Source: JBBRXJ01 sp038248505 (GTDB lineage Bacteria > Bacteroidota > Bacteroidia > Bacteroidales > JBBRXJ01). Taken from it: DNA of 10,881 nucleotides. Made by a program: the position numbers and the translations under genes. The notes beneath the pieces are model-generated. The model was not told where the DNA came from and searched no databases. It saw only the letters and a list, made by a program, of their open reading frames with translations. Below, one piece after another: positions 1 to 7,883 of this stretch (position 1 is the stretch's first letter; each line of letters begins with the position of its first letter). The stretch covers positions 1 through 10,881 of the forward strand of contig JBBRXJ010000101.1 in the NCBI GenBank assembly GCA_038248505.1, in the 5' to 3' direction.

Positions 1-771
1 GGAGGTAAAATAGTAAGTCGCTGGGATCTTTGCAATGAAATGTTATGGGAGCCATCGCTTCACCACTACATGCAAAGGAAATGGCCGCATATTGAAACAA
101 TAGATGAAATACTTAGCTACATTGAACCTTCTATTGGTTGGGCACGTGATGAAAATCCACATGCAATTCTTTCTCTCAACGATTATGGCTTAGAAAAAAC
201 ATATACCACGGGAATTACAGCCGAGCAACAACGCAATCGCTATGTTGAACTTATTTTGGAAATGCGTAAACGTGGCTGCGCTCCTGATGCAATTGGAACA
301 CAAGCGCATGTGGCGGGTTGGTATTCTCATTACGAATTTAAACACTCTCTCGATCATTTAGCACAAGCCGGAATACCCATTCAAATTACAGAATTTTGGG
401 CGCATCCAAATGAAAACCCAGCAAAAACTGGGAATGCCGAAAAAGATTTGCAAGCTCAGATTAAATATATCACTGAAATGTACACTCTTTCCTTTGGGCA
501 TCCTTCTGTAAATCACTTCACCTATTGGGGTAACGATGAATTTTTTGATCAGGAGGGTAAACCAAATTCCTTATATCATGCTTTATATAATTTAATTCGC
601 GTGAAATGGAATAGTAGTCCGAATATCATTTCAAATACAAGAGGTGAAGCCTCGTTCTCGGCTTTCTATGGAGATTATGTGGCTCATTTCAATGATGCGA
701 ACAACAATAAACTAAAGATGTTTTTCTCAGTTAAGCAAGGAAATGAATGTAATTTGTTAATTCAAATATAA
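1..771 (+). CDS. GH10 family glycoside hydrolase (endo-xylanase type), 5'-truncated by window edge
   Basis: The reading frame is open from base 1, so the gene starts upstream; 256 C-terminal residues are visible and the true start is not in view. GH10 enzymes are retaining endo-glycosidases with a TIM barrel, most often cutting beta-1,4-xylan. Seen here, in visible-residue numbering: the acid/base motif WDLCNE (Glu13), LSLNDYG (57-63), the GTQAH barrel-strand motif (99-103, bases 295-309), and the nucleophile motif IQITEF with Glu131 (bases 391-393). The end (residues about 222-231, GEASFSAFYGDY) matches the usual GH10 closing strand, so the C-terminus is complete. Roughly the first 130 or more catalytic residues, the signal peptide and any N-terminal carbohydrate-binding module lie outside. 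The stop is 2 bases before the next start, so the two genes are almost certainly co-transcribed. Family assignment is firm; activity on xylan is inferred. Confidence 0.9.
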   Translation, partial: GGKIVSRWDLCNEMLWEPSLHHYMQRKWPHIETIDEILSYIEPSIGWARDENPHAILSLNDYGLEKTYTTGITAEQQRNRYVELILEMRKRGCAPDAIGTQAHVAGWYSHYEFKHSLDHLAQAGIPIQITEFWAHPNENPAKTGNAEKDLQAQIKYITEMYTLSFGHPSVNHFTYWGNDEFFDQEGKPNSLYHALYNLIRVKWNSSPNIISNTRGEASFSAFYGDYVAHFNDANNNKLKMFFSVKQGNECNLLIQI

Positions 772-773
772 AA

Positions 774-2624
774 ATGAAACAAGTTTTACTCCTACTTTTC
801 GTACTCGCTGCAAGCATTTCGTGTAAACCTGAATTGCGGCTACCACCTCAACTAAGCGGTTTACGTGAAGATCATCCTCGATTGTTATTTACAAAAGAAA
901 ATGAAAAGGAAATAAAAATGCTTATTAAAGATGATACTTTGCTACATAAAATATTTGTAAAATCTATTTCAATTGCAGATAGTTTACTTAAAAAACCATT
1001 ACTTGAATATATCCCTGATAATCGAAATGTTATCTTAAGTTTTAGTCGTGAAGAGCTTCTTCGTATTTTGAGTTTTTCAATGGCTTTTCGTTTAACGAAT
1101 GATCAGAAATATCGTAAGGCAGCTTTACGCGAAATGAGAAATATTTGCAGTTTTACTTCTTGGAATCCAAGTCATTTTTTAGATGTGGCCGAAATGACCA
1201 CAGCACTTGCAATTGGCTATGATTGGTTGTTTAATGAAATATCTGATGGTGATAAAAAAGTATTTAGAGAGGCTATTTTAACAAAAGGAATTAAACCCTA
1301 TTTTACTGCTTACGATAGCATAAAACCATTTTGGATAACGACCGATAATAATTGGAACTCCGTTTGCAATATGGGAATTGTTATGAGTGCCCTTGCTATT
1401 GCTGAGGATTATCCACAAGAAGCAGCACGTGTAATTGATTTAATGAGAGCTACTATTTCGACTACTCTTGATAAATATATACCTGATGGTGTATGGTACG
1501 AGGGTCCAGGTTATTGGGAGTATGGAACAACTTATGCAGTACTTGGTATGGCATCATTAAATAGTGCTTTAGGAACTGATTTTGGCTTATCGAACCATAA
1601 AGGGTTTAATAAAACTGCATCTTTCTATATTAATTGCCTTAGCCCAACGAATCATGTTTTTAATTTTGCCGATGCAGGCACTAGCGATATTCGCTTATCT
1701 CCATCGCTTTTTTGGTTAGCAAATCGTTTCCGCGATTCACTTATTATACAGCAGTATAATAAGATATTAAACACAAAGCTCACTGCTGATTTAGTTCAAC
1801 AAGAAGGTAATTTTTCAGGCCGTTTCTTTCCTTTGCATTTAATCTGGTATACAAAACTAAGAACAATGATTTCAGATACTAGGCCTTTAGCAGCATTTTA
1901 TGATGGCGATGTACAAATGATGCTAATGCGCAGTTCATGGACGGATACCAATGCATTATTTATAGCTATTAAAGCGGGAGATAATTCTGAAGAGCATCAG
2001 CATCTAGATATTGGCACTTTTATTATAGAACAAAATGGCCAGCGATGGGCGGATGATTTAGGCTCTGATCATTATCATTTACCTGGTTTTTGGGAGGGTA
2101 CACAAGGTGGCCGACGCTGGTTCTATTTGCGTAACAATAATAGAGGGCACAATACGCTTGTTGTTGGTGATAGTATTCAAAGAGCGGATGCTCGTTGTAC
2201 TTTCTTTGAAGTAAATGACACATCGGCGAATCCTTATGCCTCAATTAATTTAACGGAAGCATATAGGAATCAATTGAAATTTTGCACCAGAACTGTTGCA
2301 ATGCATGAAAATAAAATAATCGTTATTCATGATAAAATTAAAAGCCATTTGAAGCCTGAAACCATTCGTTGGGCTTTTGTTACAAAGGCGTCTTTTAGTA
2401 ATAATGATATAATTACCCGATTGAAATTGAATGGAAAATCGTTCTTTGTTCGTGTTGTTAAACCAAAAAATATTATGCTGAGAGAATTTTCACTTAAGCC
2501 TACTTCTCTGGATGAGAGATCGACAGAATCATATAAAATGATCGGTTTTAATTTAAAATCAAATAAAGATGTTGAGCTGGAAGTTATTTTCTCAGCTGAT
2601 AGTATTGCGCTAAAAAATTATTAA
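774..2624 (+). CDS. Heparinase II/III-family lipoprotein (putative polysaccharide lyase)
   Basis: A 616-residue protein. It starts with a lipoprotein signal peptide (hydrophobic 4-14, lipobox ending at Cys17), so it is probably anchored in a membrane. Then comes the HPRLLF motif (34-39) typical of the N-terminus of heparinase II/III-like lyases, an alpha/alpha toroid domain (about 40-365), and a C-terminal beta-sandwich (about 370-610). Conserved motifs: NNWNSVCN (192-199), EGPGYWEY (243-250), EEHQHLD (406-412) and RGHNTL (457-462). Asn193, Tyr247 and His408/His410 are candidates for the Asn/Tyr/His set described for heparinase III (PL12); this mapping is by motif, not alignment. Such enzymes cleave uronic-acid glycans by beta-elimination, but many members of this superfamily have no known substrate. 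It sits 2 bases after the GH10 gene and 32 before a GH50-type gene. The fold is well supported; the substrate (alginate, glycosaminoglycan, ulvan, other) cannot be told. Confidence 0.87.
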   Translation: MKQVLLLLFVLAASISCKPELRLPPQLSGLREDHPRLLFTKENEKEIKMLIKDDTLLHKIFVKSISIADSLLKKPLLEYIPDNRNVILSFSREELLRILSFSMAFRLTNDQKYRKAALREMRNICSFTSWNPSHFLDVAEMTTALAIGYDWLFNEISDGDKKVFREAILTKGIKPYFTAYDSIKPFWITTDNNWNSVCNMGIVMSALAIAEDYPQEAARVIDLMRATISTTLDKYIPDGVWYEGPGYWEYGTTYAVLGMASLNSALGTDFGLSNHKGFNKTASFYINCLSPTNHVFNFADAGTSDIRLSPSLFWLANRFRDSLIIQQYNKILNTKLTADLVQQEGNFSGRFFPLHLIWYTKLRTMISDTRPLAAFYDGDVQMMLMRSSWTDTNALFIAIKAGDNSEEHQHLDIGTFIIEQNGQRWADDLGSDHYHLPGFWEGTQGGRRWFYLRNNNRGHNTLVVGDSIQRADARCTFFEVNDTSANPYASINLTEAYRNQLKFCTRTVAMHENKIIVIHDKIKSHLKPETIRWAFVTKASFSNNDIITRLKLNGKSFFVRVVKPKNIMLREFSLKPTSLDERSTESYKMIGFNLKSNKDVELEVIFSADSIALKNY

Positions 2625-2656
2625 TCACTGAAAATAAATCATAATCCCTTAAAACA

Positions 2657-4669
2657 ATGACTAAGTATATTTTAATTATTTCTATTCTTATTGCTGGTTG
2701 CAGTAGGCATAAAGACATTCTTGTTGATGCAAATCTAAAAGCTTTTTGCGATACAACTGGAACAACCAATCAATTTGAGGGCTTTCAAGCAGGTGGAGAA
2801 GGTAAGGTGAAAAACAAAAATGTGAAACATTTTGCTGCAACGTCTCTCTGGAATGAAGAAAAAAAACAACTTGAAATTTCTTTTTCAGATACCTTTGGCT
2901 TTATTGAATCTGTTATTCCGCATTTAGCTTTACCAATTAATTGGAAAAAATACAAAATATTAAGAGTTGATATATCAAATCCAAATGCAGATTCTATCAA
3001 TGCTGGAATTGATATTTATGGTACCCGTAATGTTTTGTATACCGATGTAACACTTGCTGCAGGAGAACGTAAGTTGGTAGATATTTCACTACTTGATTTA
3101 CCATTAGCTGCACGTAATACAGATCCGTATGAGCCAAACTCAATTCACATTGATTGTAAATCAACAAAATTTCCGTCTGTACTTATTATGCATAAAATGT
3201 CGCTAGTTCAAACGTCTGATTCATTTCCGCATCCTGTGGTGGATGAGATGGGACAACGTATTAATAGCGAATGGCTCGGTAAATTGAAAGACACAAGCGA
3301 ATTAAAATCAACTCTTGAAAACGAAAAAGCGGAGTTGCAAGCGATGGTTGATACCATTCCTCTTGACTTATATGGTGGACGTATGGGTGCTATTCGATTT
3401 GATTCTACCGGTTTTTTCCATCTAGCAAAAAAGGACGGGCGCTGGTGGTTTGTTACCCCTCAAGGCAATCCTTTTTGGAGTTTGGGTGTAACAGGTGTTC
3501 GTACAAAATATACACATGCTGATGTAACTAAATATACGGGACGCGAATTTTTGTTTAAAGCAGTACCTCCTAAGGGGGGTAAATTTGATTATGCATGGCA
3601 GCAAGATTCAATGTTTAGCTATTATTGCTGGAATGTATTACGTAAGTATGGAAATCTTGATGCTTGGCAGAAGATGTCTGTTTTACGTTTGCATAAATGG
3701 GGCATGAATACCATTGGGAATTGGAGTGAGGATTCTCTACTACGTACAGTGCAATTCCCTTTTACTAAAAGCTATCGTACAACTGAGATTAAAAATTTAA
3801 TGTTAGGTGATGGACTCCCTGATGTCTTTAATCCTGAATACGCTGCACATGTTGATTCACTGTTTGCTGATATGGATTATTATAAAAACAATCCATGGCT
3901 TATAGGCTATTTTGTGGACAATGAACAAGGATGGGAAAAAGTAGATCTTCTTAATAAATCTCCAGATAATGCTTTCACACGTAAAGAGTGGGAAAGCCGA
4001 ATGAGAACAAGATATTTTGCGCTTGAGCGAATAAATAAAGCATGGGCAACCAATTATATTTCATGGGATAGTATACGATTGATGCGAGGCGATTCATTGC
4101 CTACTTGTGACAATTTCAAGAATGATTATCTAGAGTTTGAAAAAGCGTATACAGAGAAATATTTTTCAATCATTAAAGATAGTTTAAAAAAGCATGATCC
4201 AAATCATTTGTATTTGGGCTGTCGTTTTACACGTCAAATAAAACCAGCGCATATTGTTCAGATAGCGGGTAAATATAGTGATGTAGTAACTGTTAATGTG
4301 TACCGACTAGTACCCGATAGAGCAGATATGACAAAATGGTATGAGCTCTCCGGACGTCCGATCCTCATAGGCGAACATCATTTGCCATTCAGCAGTGCGC
4401 GTCAGCTGCCACCTAAATACAAAGCTTTTACCGCTGATGAACGCCTTGTTTATTATCCGCAGTATGTGCTTACATGGGCTGCCATGCCATTTTCTTTAGG
4501 TTCACACTGGTATCAATATGTCGATCAACATATCACTGGTCGTGCTGTTGACGGCGAAAACCAAACGGTTGGCTTGCTTGACATAACTGATAGACCCTAT
4601 GAACATATGGTAAAAGCGGTAAAAGATGCCAGTAGTAATTTTTATTCAGTACACAGTAATTCAAAGTAA
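2657..4669 (+). CDS. GH50-type (beta-agarase family) glycoside hydrolase, lipoprotein, copy 1
   Basis: A 670-residue protein with a lipoprotein signal (hydrophobic 4-13, lipobox LIAGC, Cys15). Residues about 25-185 look like a beta-sandwich/CBM-like domain, as found ahead of the barrel in GH50 agarases. A linker follows with VDEMGQ (195-200) and WLGKLKD (206-212), then a TIM barrel from about 250 to 660 that opens with GRWWFVTPQG (261-270). Candidate catalytic residues are Glu423 in DNEQGW (acid/base; bases 3923-3925) and Glu573 in LIGEHH (nucleophile), 150 residues apart; GH50 agarase Aga50D has a similar spacing. Late motifs GSHWYQY (615-621) and TGRAVDGEN (627-635) also fit GH50. Known GH50 enzymes are retaining and cut beta-1,4 bonds of agarose, often releasing neoagarobiose. 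The nucleophile region reads EHHLPFSS rather than the common EFHFGA, so substrate may differ. Upstream gap is 32 bases with no clear Shine-Dalgarno. Confidence 0.82.
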   Translation: MTKYILIISILIAGCSRHKDILVDANLKAFCDTTGTTNQFEGFQAGGEGKVKNKNVKHFAATSLWNEEKKQLEISFSDTFGFIESVIPHLALPINWKKYKILRVDISNPNADSINAGIDIYGTRNVLYTDVTLAAGERKLVDISLLDLPLAARNTDPYEPNSIHIDCKSTKFPSVLIMHKMSLVQTSDSFPHPVVDEMGQRINSEWLGKLKDTSELKSTLENEKAELQAMVDTIPLDLYGGRMGAIRFDSTGFFHLAKKDGRWWFVTPQGNPFWSLGVTGVRTKYTHADVTKYTGREFLFKAVPPKGGKFDYAWQQDSMFSYYCWNVLRKYGNLDAWQKMSVLRLHKWGMNTIGNWSEDSLLRTVQFPFTKSYRTTEIKNLMLGDGLPDVFNPEYAAHVDSLFADMDYYKNNPWLIGYFVDNEQGWEKVDLLNKSPDNAFTRKEWESRMRTRYFALERINKAWATNYISWDSIRLMRGDSLPTCDNFKNDYLEFEKAYTEKYFSIIKDSLKKHDPNHLYLGCRFTRQIKPAHIVQIAGKYSDVVTVNVYRLVPDRADMTKWYELSGRPILIGEHHLPFSSARQLPPKYKAFTADERLVYYPQYVLTWAAMPFSLGSHWYQYVDQHITGRAVDGENQTVGLLDITDRPYEHMVKAVKDASSNFYSVHSNSK

Positions 4670-4709
4670 ATAAGTGAAAGAGGCAGCGTTTTTTGCACCC
4701 GTATATATT

Positions 4710-4741
4710 TTTGTTAATTCAAATTATGATTCTTACATTCG
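4710..4741 (+). promoter_or_regulatory. Candidate Bacteroidota-type promoter for the second GH50-type gene
   Basis: TTTG at 4710-4713 is followed by 20 bases and then TACATTCG at 4734-4741. The Bacteroidota primary-sigma pattern is TTTG, about 19-21 bases, then TAnnTTTG; only one base of the -7 element differs. It lies in the only long gap (212 bases) of the + strand cluster, about 140 bases before the ATG at 4882. Chance matches are common in AT-rich DNA, so this is a candidate only. Confidence 0.35.
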
Positions 4742-4804
4742 ATAAATTTTATTGTATGAAACCTACATGTAAACTCTCGGTTAACACAAACACGGATAAA
4801 AATA

Positions 4805-4823
4805 ATACCACGCATGCTGGTAT
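4805..4823. repeat. Short inverted repeat in the leader of the second GH50-type gene
   Basis: Arms ATACCA (4805-4810) and TGGTAT (4818-4823) are perfect inverted repeats around a 7-base spacer that contains GCATGC. It lies between the candidate promoter and the start codon, about 60 bases before the ATG. It could be an operator half-site pair or a weak mRNA hairpin; a chance origin is also quite possible because the arms are only 6 bases. Confidence 0.25.
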
Positions 4824-4881
4824 GAATCAAGACCATTTAAATGTGGGATTCATTCGACCTTTAAAAAACAAATATTTACGG

Positions 4882-7011
4882 ATGAAATATATATCATTTT
4901 TGCTGCTTATCTTATTTGTTTCGTGCAAATCGCATATTAAAAATGCGCCTGACGAAATTGATTTGTTTAAGTTAAACCATGCATCCTCATGTGTACGCTC
5001 ATTAGATACTTCCCTTTTTGAAGGCAATGAGATAATGTTCACACCTCAAAGCGAGAATGATTATCTTCTTCTATTTAATGATTCGCTTGGTGCAACTTGG
5101 TCTGATAGTGCCTATATTATTGTTGAAATATGGCATGCAAATATGCACAGTGCGATTATTTATTTAGACTTCTTTAAGGATAGAATACAACATTCTAAGG
5201 GTTCCTCGGAACAAGGCAAACAAAACAGTAAGCAGGTTTCACATATTCCAGCAATTTTTGCCAAAATTGGTGTACTCCCATTTCTTAAAACACAATTAAT
5301 ATTCCCTCTTAAATATCTTGATGGACAGAATATTTTTTTAGAGCGATATGGCCGACAGCTCAAAGGTTTTGTAAATGGGGAGCGAACCAAACTCTCCGAA
5401 GTAACAGAGATACGTTTGCGTATCGCACCCCTTCTAGCACCAAATTATCTTACCAAGGTATATATTGGTTCTGTTTCCGTTAGTAATACTTTACCTATTC
5501 CATTTACAGCACCCGAAAAACCCTATGTTGATAAATTTGGTCAATGGAATATGAAAGACTGGCCAGGGAAGATTAAAGATGAAACAGATTTGAAAATAAA
5601 AATGAATGGACTGCGAAACCTTATTGATACAGCAACATTTGGATTAGATTATAGTACGTTTGGTGGTTGGAAAAAGAAAAAGTTTAACGCAACAGGATTT
5701 TTTAGAACCCAATTTGATGGTAAACGATGGTGGTTAGTTGATCCAGAAGGATATGCTTTTATTAGTGCTGGAATGGATTGTGTAAGAAATTCCGTTGATG
5801 GTCCTATTGAGAATAGAAAAGATTTGTTTGAATGGTTGCCAAACGAAAAGGATACGAGTTTGGGAGAAGTGAAATTGAATAAAAGAGGCATGCCTAATTT
5901 TGATTTCATGAAAAGTAATCTAAAGCGAATATACGCGAATGACTGGAGCGTGCAATGGGATTCAATGGTCTCAAAGTTACTGACCTATTCCGGTTTTAAT
6001 ACCATTGCTAATTGGTCAGATTTAAGATTAGCACAAAAGGTAAAAATGCCTTATGTTTTGCCTATGAATAATTTTCCGGAAACAAAATTGAAATTATACC
6101 GCGATTTCCCAGATGTGTTTGACCCAGCATTTATTATTGCATCTCGAGAATTTGCGCAACAATTAATTCCATTTGCCGAAGATCCATATTTAATTGGCTA
6201 TTTTTTATCTAATGAGCCTCATTGGGCTTTTGGCGATCATAACCTTGCGCATGAGATGATGAAAGTAAATGATCAGTCATTTACTAAAGATTCAATGATT
6301 TTATGGTTAAAACAAAAATACAACAATGACATTTCAAAACTAAATATTGAATGGAATACTAAATTAGAAGATTTTGAAACTATTAAAAAAAGCATTCTGA
6401 ATATCCTTCCCTCAAAAGTTTGTGTTGATGATTTAAACGAGTTTTCGGGCATTATGGTTGATGAGTATGTGCGTGCTGCATGTAGCGAAGTAAAAAAGGT
6501 GGATAAAAATCATTTGAATCTGGGCTTACGTTATGCTTGGATTAGCTCTGAACTTTGTTATAGGGCTGGTAAGGCCTTCGATGTTTTTTCTATCAATGGA
6601 TATAATTTTCCTGGCCCACCTGAAACAGCTGAAATTACAAGACGTTCAGGCAAACCAGTTATGATTGGTGAGTTTCATTTTGGTGCTACCGATAGAGGAT
6701 TACCAGCAAACGGAATACAAGGGGCCGAAAATCAAAAAGCCAGAGGGGAAGCTTATCGTTACTATGTTGAACAAGGTTTAGCTAGGCCTGAACTTATTGG
6801 TATTCACTATTTTTTACTAAATGATCAATTAATTACTGGGCGTTTTGACGGAGAAAATTACAATGTGGGTATTCTCGATATTACCTGTCAGCCATATTAT
6901 GATATGATTAATGAAGTAAAAAAAACACATCGCATAATGTATGATGTTGCAAATGGATCGGTAAAACCATATTCGAAAATTATTAATAAGGTGCCACAAA
7001 TTTATTATTAA
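4882..7011 (+). CDS. GH50-type (beta-agarase family) glycoside hydrolase, lipoprotein, copy 2
   Basis: A 709-residue protein if it starts at the ATG at 4882. That start is preferred over an upstream in-frame TTG (4693) because it opens directly into a lipoprotein signal (MKYISFLLLILFVSC, Cys15). Residues about 30-205 form a beta-rich N-terminal domain. The signature VDKFGQ (216-221), WPGKIKD (227-233) precedes the TIM barrel (about 268-690), which opens with GKRWWLVDPEG (280-290). Candidate catalytic residues are Glu445 in SNEPHW (acid/base) and Glu597 in IGEFHFGATDRG (nucleophile), 152 apart; the latter motif is close to characterised GH50 agarases. TGRFDGENYN (652-661) is also typical. Copy 1 has SHWYQY late in the barrel where this copy has IHYFLL (641-646), so the two paralogues probably differ in substrate subsites. 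Its stop is 3 bases before the next gene, indicating co-transcription. Confidence 0.84.
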   Translation: MKYISFLLLILFVSCKSHIKNAPDEIDLFKLNHASSCVRSLDTSLFEGNEIMFTPQSENDYLLLFNDSLGATWSDSAYIIVEIWHANMHSAIIYLDFFKDRIQHSKGSSEQGKQNSKQVSHIPAIFAKIGVLPFLKTQLIFPLKYLDGQNIFLERYGRQLKGFVNGERTKLSEVTEIRLRIAPLLAPNYLTKVYIGSVSVSNTLPIPFTAPEKPYVDKFGQWNMKDWPGKIKDETDLKIKMNGLRNLIDTATFGLDYSTFGGWKKKKFNATGFFRTQFDGKRWWLVDPEGYAFISAGMDCVRNSVDGPIENRKDLFEWLPNEKDTSLGEVKLNKRGMPNFDFMKSNLKRIYANDWSVQWDSMVSKLLTYSGFNTIANWSDLRLAQKVKMPYVLPMNNFPETKLKLYRDFPDVFDPAFIIASREFAQQLIPFAEDPYLIGYFLSNEPHWAFGDHNLAHEMMKVNDQSFTKDSMILWLKQKYNNDISKLNIEWNTKLEDFETIKKSILNILPSKVCVDDLNEFSGIMVDEYVRAACSEVKKVDKNHLNLGLRYAWISSELCYRAGKAFDVFSINGYNFPGPPETAEITRRSGKPVMIGEFHFGATDRGLPANGIQGAENQKARGEAYRYYVEQGLARPELIGIHYFLLNDQLITGRFDGENYNVGILDITCQPYYDMINEVKKTHRIMYDVANGSVKPYSKIINKVPQIYY

Positions 7012-7014
7012 GAA

Positions 7015-7812
7015 ATGAAAATAATAATATTAAGTATTCTTTTAGCTTCATCAATAATGCCTGTTTTTTCGCAGCTTGATGATTCTACGGCAAGTGTTAC
7101 AGCCTACTGGAAAAAAGGACAAGATCTTTTATATGAGATAAAAGTAACACATCATAAATATGAGAATCAAAAATTGATTGAACGTTTTCAAATAATTTTT
7201 GATGCTACTGTAAAAGTACTTAGCTCTAGTACTTATTCTTATATCATTACATGGCAATTAAAACAACGTGATTCCGTTATTGGTGCCTGGCCTCAAATAC
7301 CATTTGTATTTAGGGATCTGCAAAAAATATTTTATAAAACGAATGAGTATGGAATATTTATGGAGTTACTTAATTGGAAAGAATTAGCTGAATTATATCA
7401 AGAAAGTCACCCAAGCCTAAATGAAATGTTAATTAGAGAAGATGTTGAACGGCTCATTATTCCTGAGATACTTCAGTTTCACTTAAATTATGGCAATCTT
7501 TATTTTTATAAAGAATCTTTTAGTGTGCCTAGTTTAATGCGTATTCCCTTTTCTGATACTATGGAACAGGTTAACTCATCTATTGCATTCACAGGGCGCA
7601 GTATTAAAAATAGTACCGCTGATATTGTTTTAACTATTGGTATGTACGATGTGCATACCAATACCATCACTCAGGAGCCTATAAATGTTGATGAGCGCGT
7701 TGATTATTCGATTGACTTAAATGTTGGTTGGCCTTTATCTGTTAATTCTCGCCGTCGTATTTGGTACGGAACATTTGAGGATATTGAAATGTGGTCCATT
7801 GTTCGGAGGTAA
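7015..7812 (+). CDS. Secreted protein of unknown function, last gene of the glycosidase cluster
   Basis: A 265-residue protein I do not recognise. Residues 1-19 look like a type I signal peptide (hydrophobic 3-17, likely cut before Gln20), so it should be exported to the periplasm or beyond, without a lipid anchor. The mature part alternates hydrophobic and polar residues in many stretches (for example 41-57, 66-84, 197-215), suggesting a beta-rich fold such as a beta-sandwich or lipocalin-like barrel, with a more helical middle (about 113-150). There is no cysteine in the mature part and no clear catalytic motif, transmembrane segment or T9SS tail. It begins 3 bases after the second GH50-type gene, so it is very likely translated from the same mRNA and may bind or deliver the glycan, but this rests on context alone. 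It could also be an unclassified enzyme or structural accessory. Confidence 0.75.
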   Translation: MKIIILSILLASSIMPVFSQLDDSTASVTAYWKKGQDLLYEIKVTHHKYENQKLIERFQIIFDATVKVLSSSTYSYIITWQLKQRDSVIGAWPQIPFVFRDLQKIFYKTNEYGIFMELLNWKELAELYQESHPSLNEMLIREDVERLIIPEILQFHLNYGNLYFYKESFSVPSLMRIPFSDTMEQVNSSIAFTGRSIKNSTADIVLTIGMYDVHTNTITQEPINVDERVDYSIDLNVGWPLSVNSRRRIWYGTFEDIEMWSIVRR

Positions 7813-7883
7813 GCTTATTTGCCTGCTAGTATTTAGTCAGCCTCTCATCTCCGCGTCAGATAAACTTCTCAACTTTTTCATTA

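Noticed and set aside
2023..2244. 73-codon - strand open frame inside the heparinase-type gene, and similar short antisense frames at 2785-3000, 3422-3604, 4827-5042, 5160-5390 and 5649-5909
   Set aside because: Each lies wholly antisense to a strongly supported gene, lacks recognisable motifs, and is explained as a shadow frame.
4693..4881. In-frame N-terminal extension of the second GH50-type gene from a TTG codon
   Set aside because: The extra 63 residues look like translated non-coding DNA, and the ATG at 4882 opens straight into a textbook lipoprotein signal peptide.
7813..7883. Bidirectional terminator between the convergent genes
   Set aside because: Only a weak bulged hairpin near 7822-7840 is present, with no T-run on either side; not strong enough to call.
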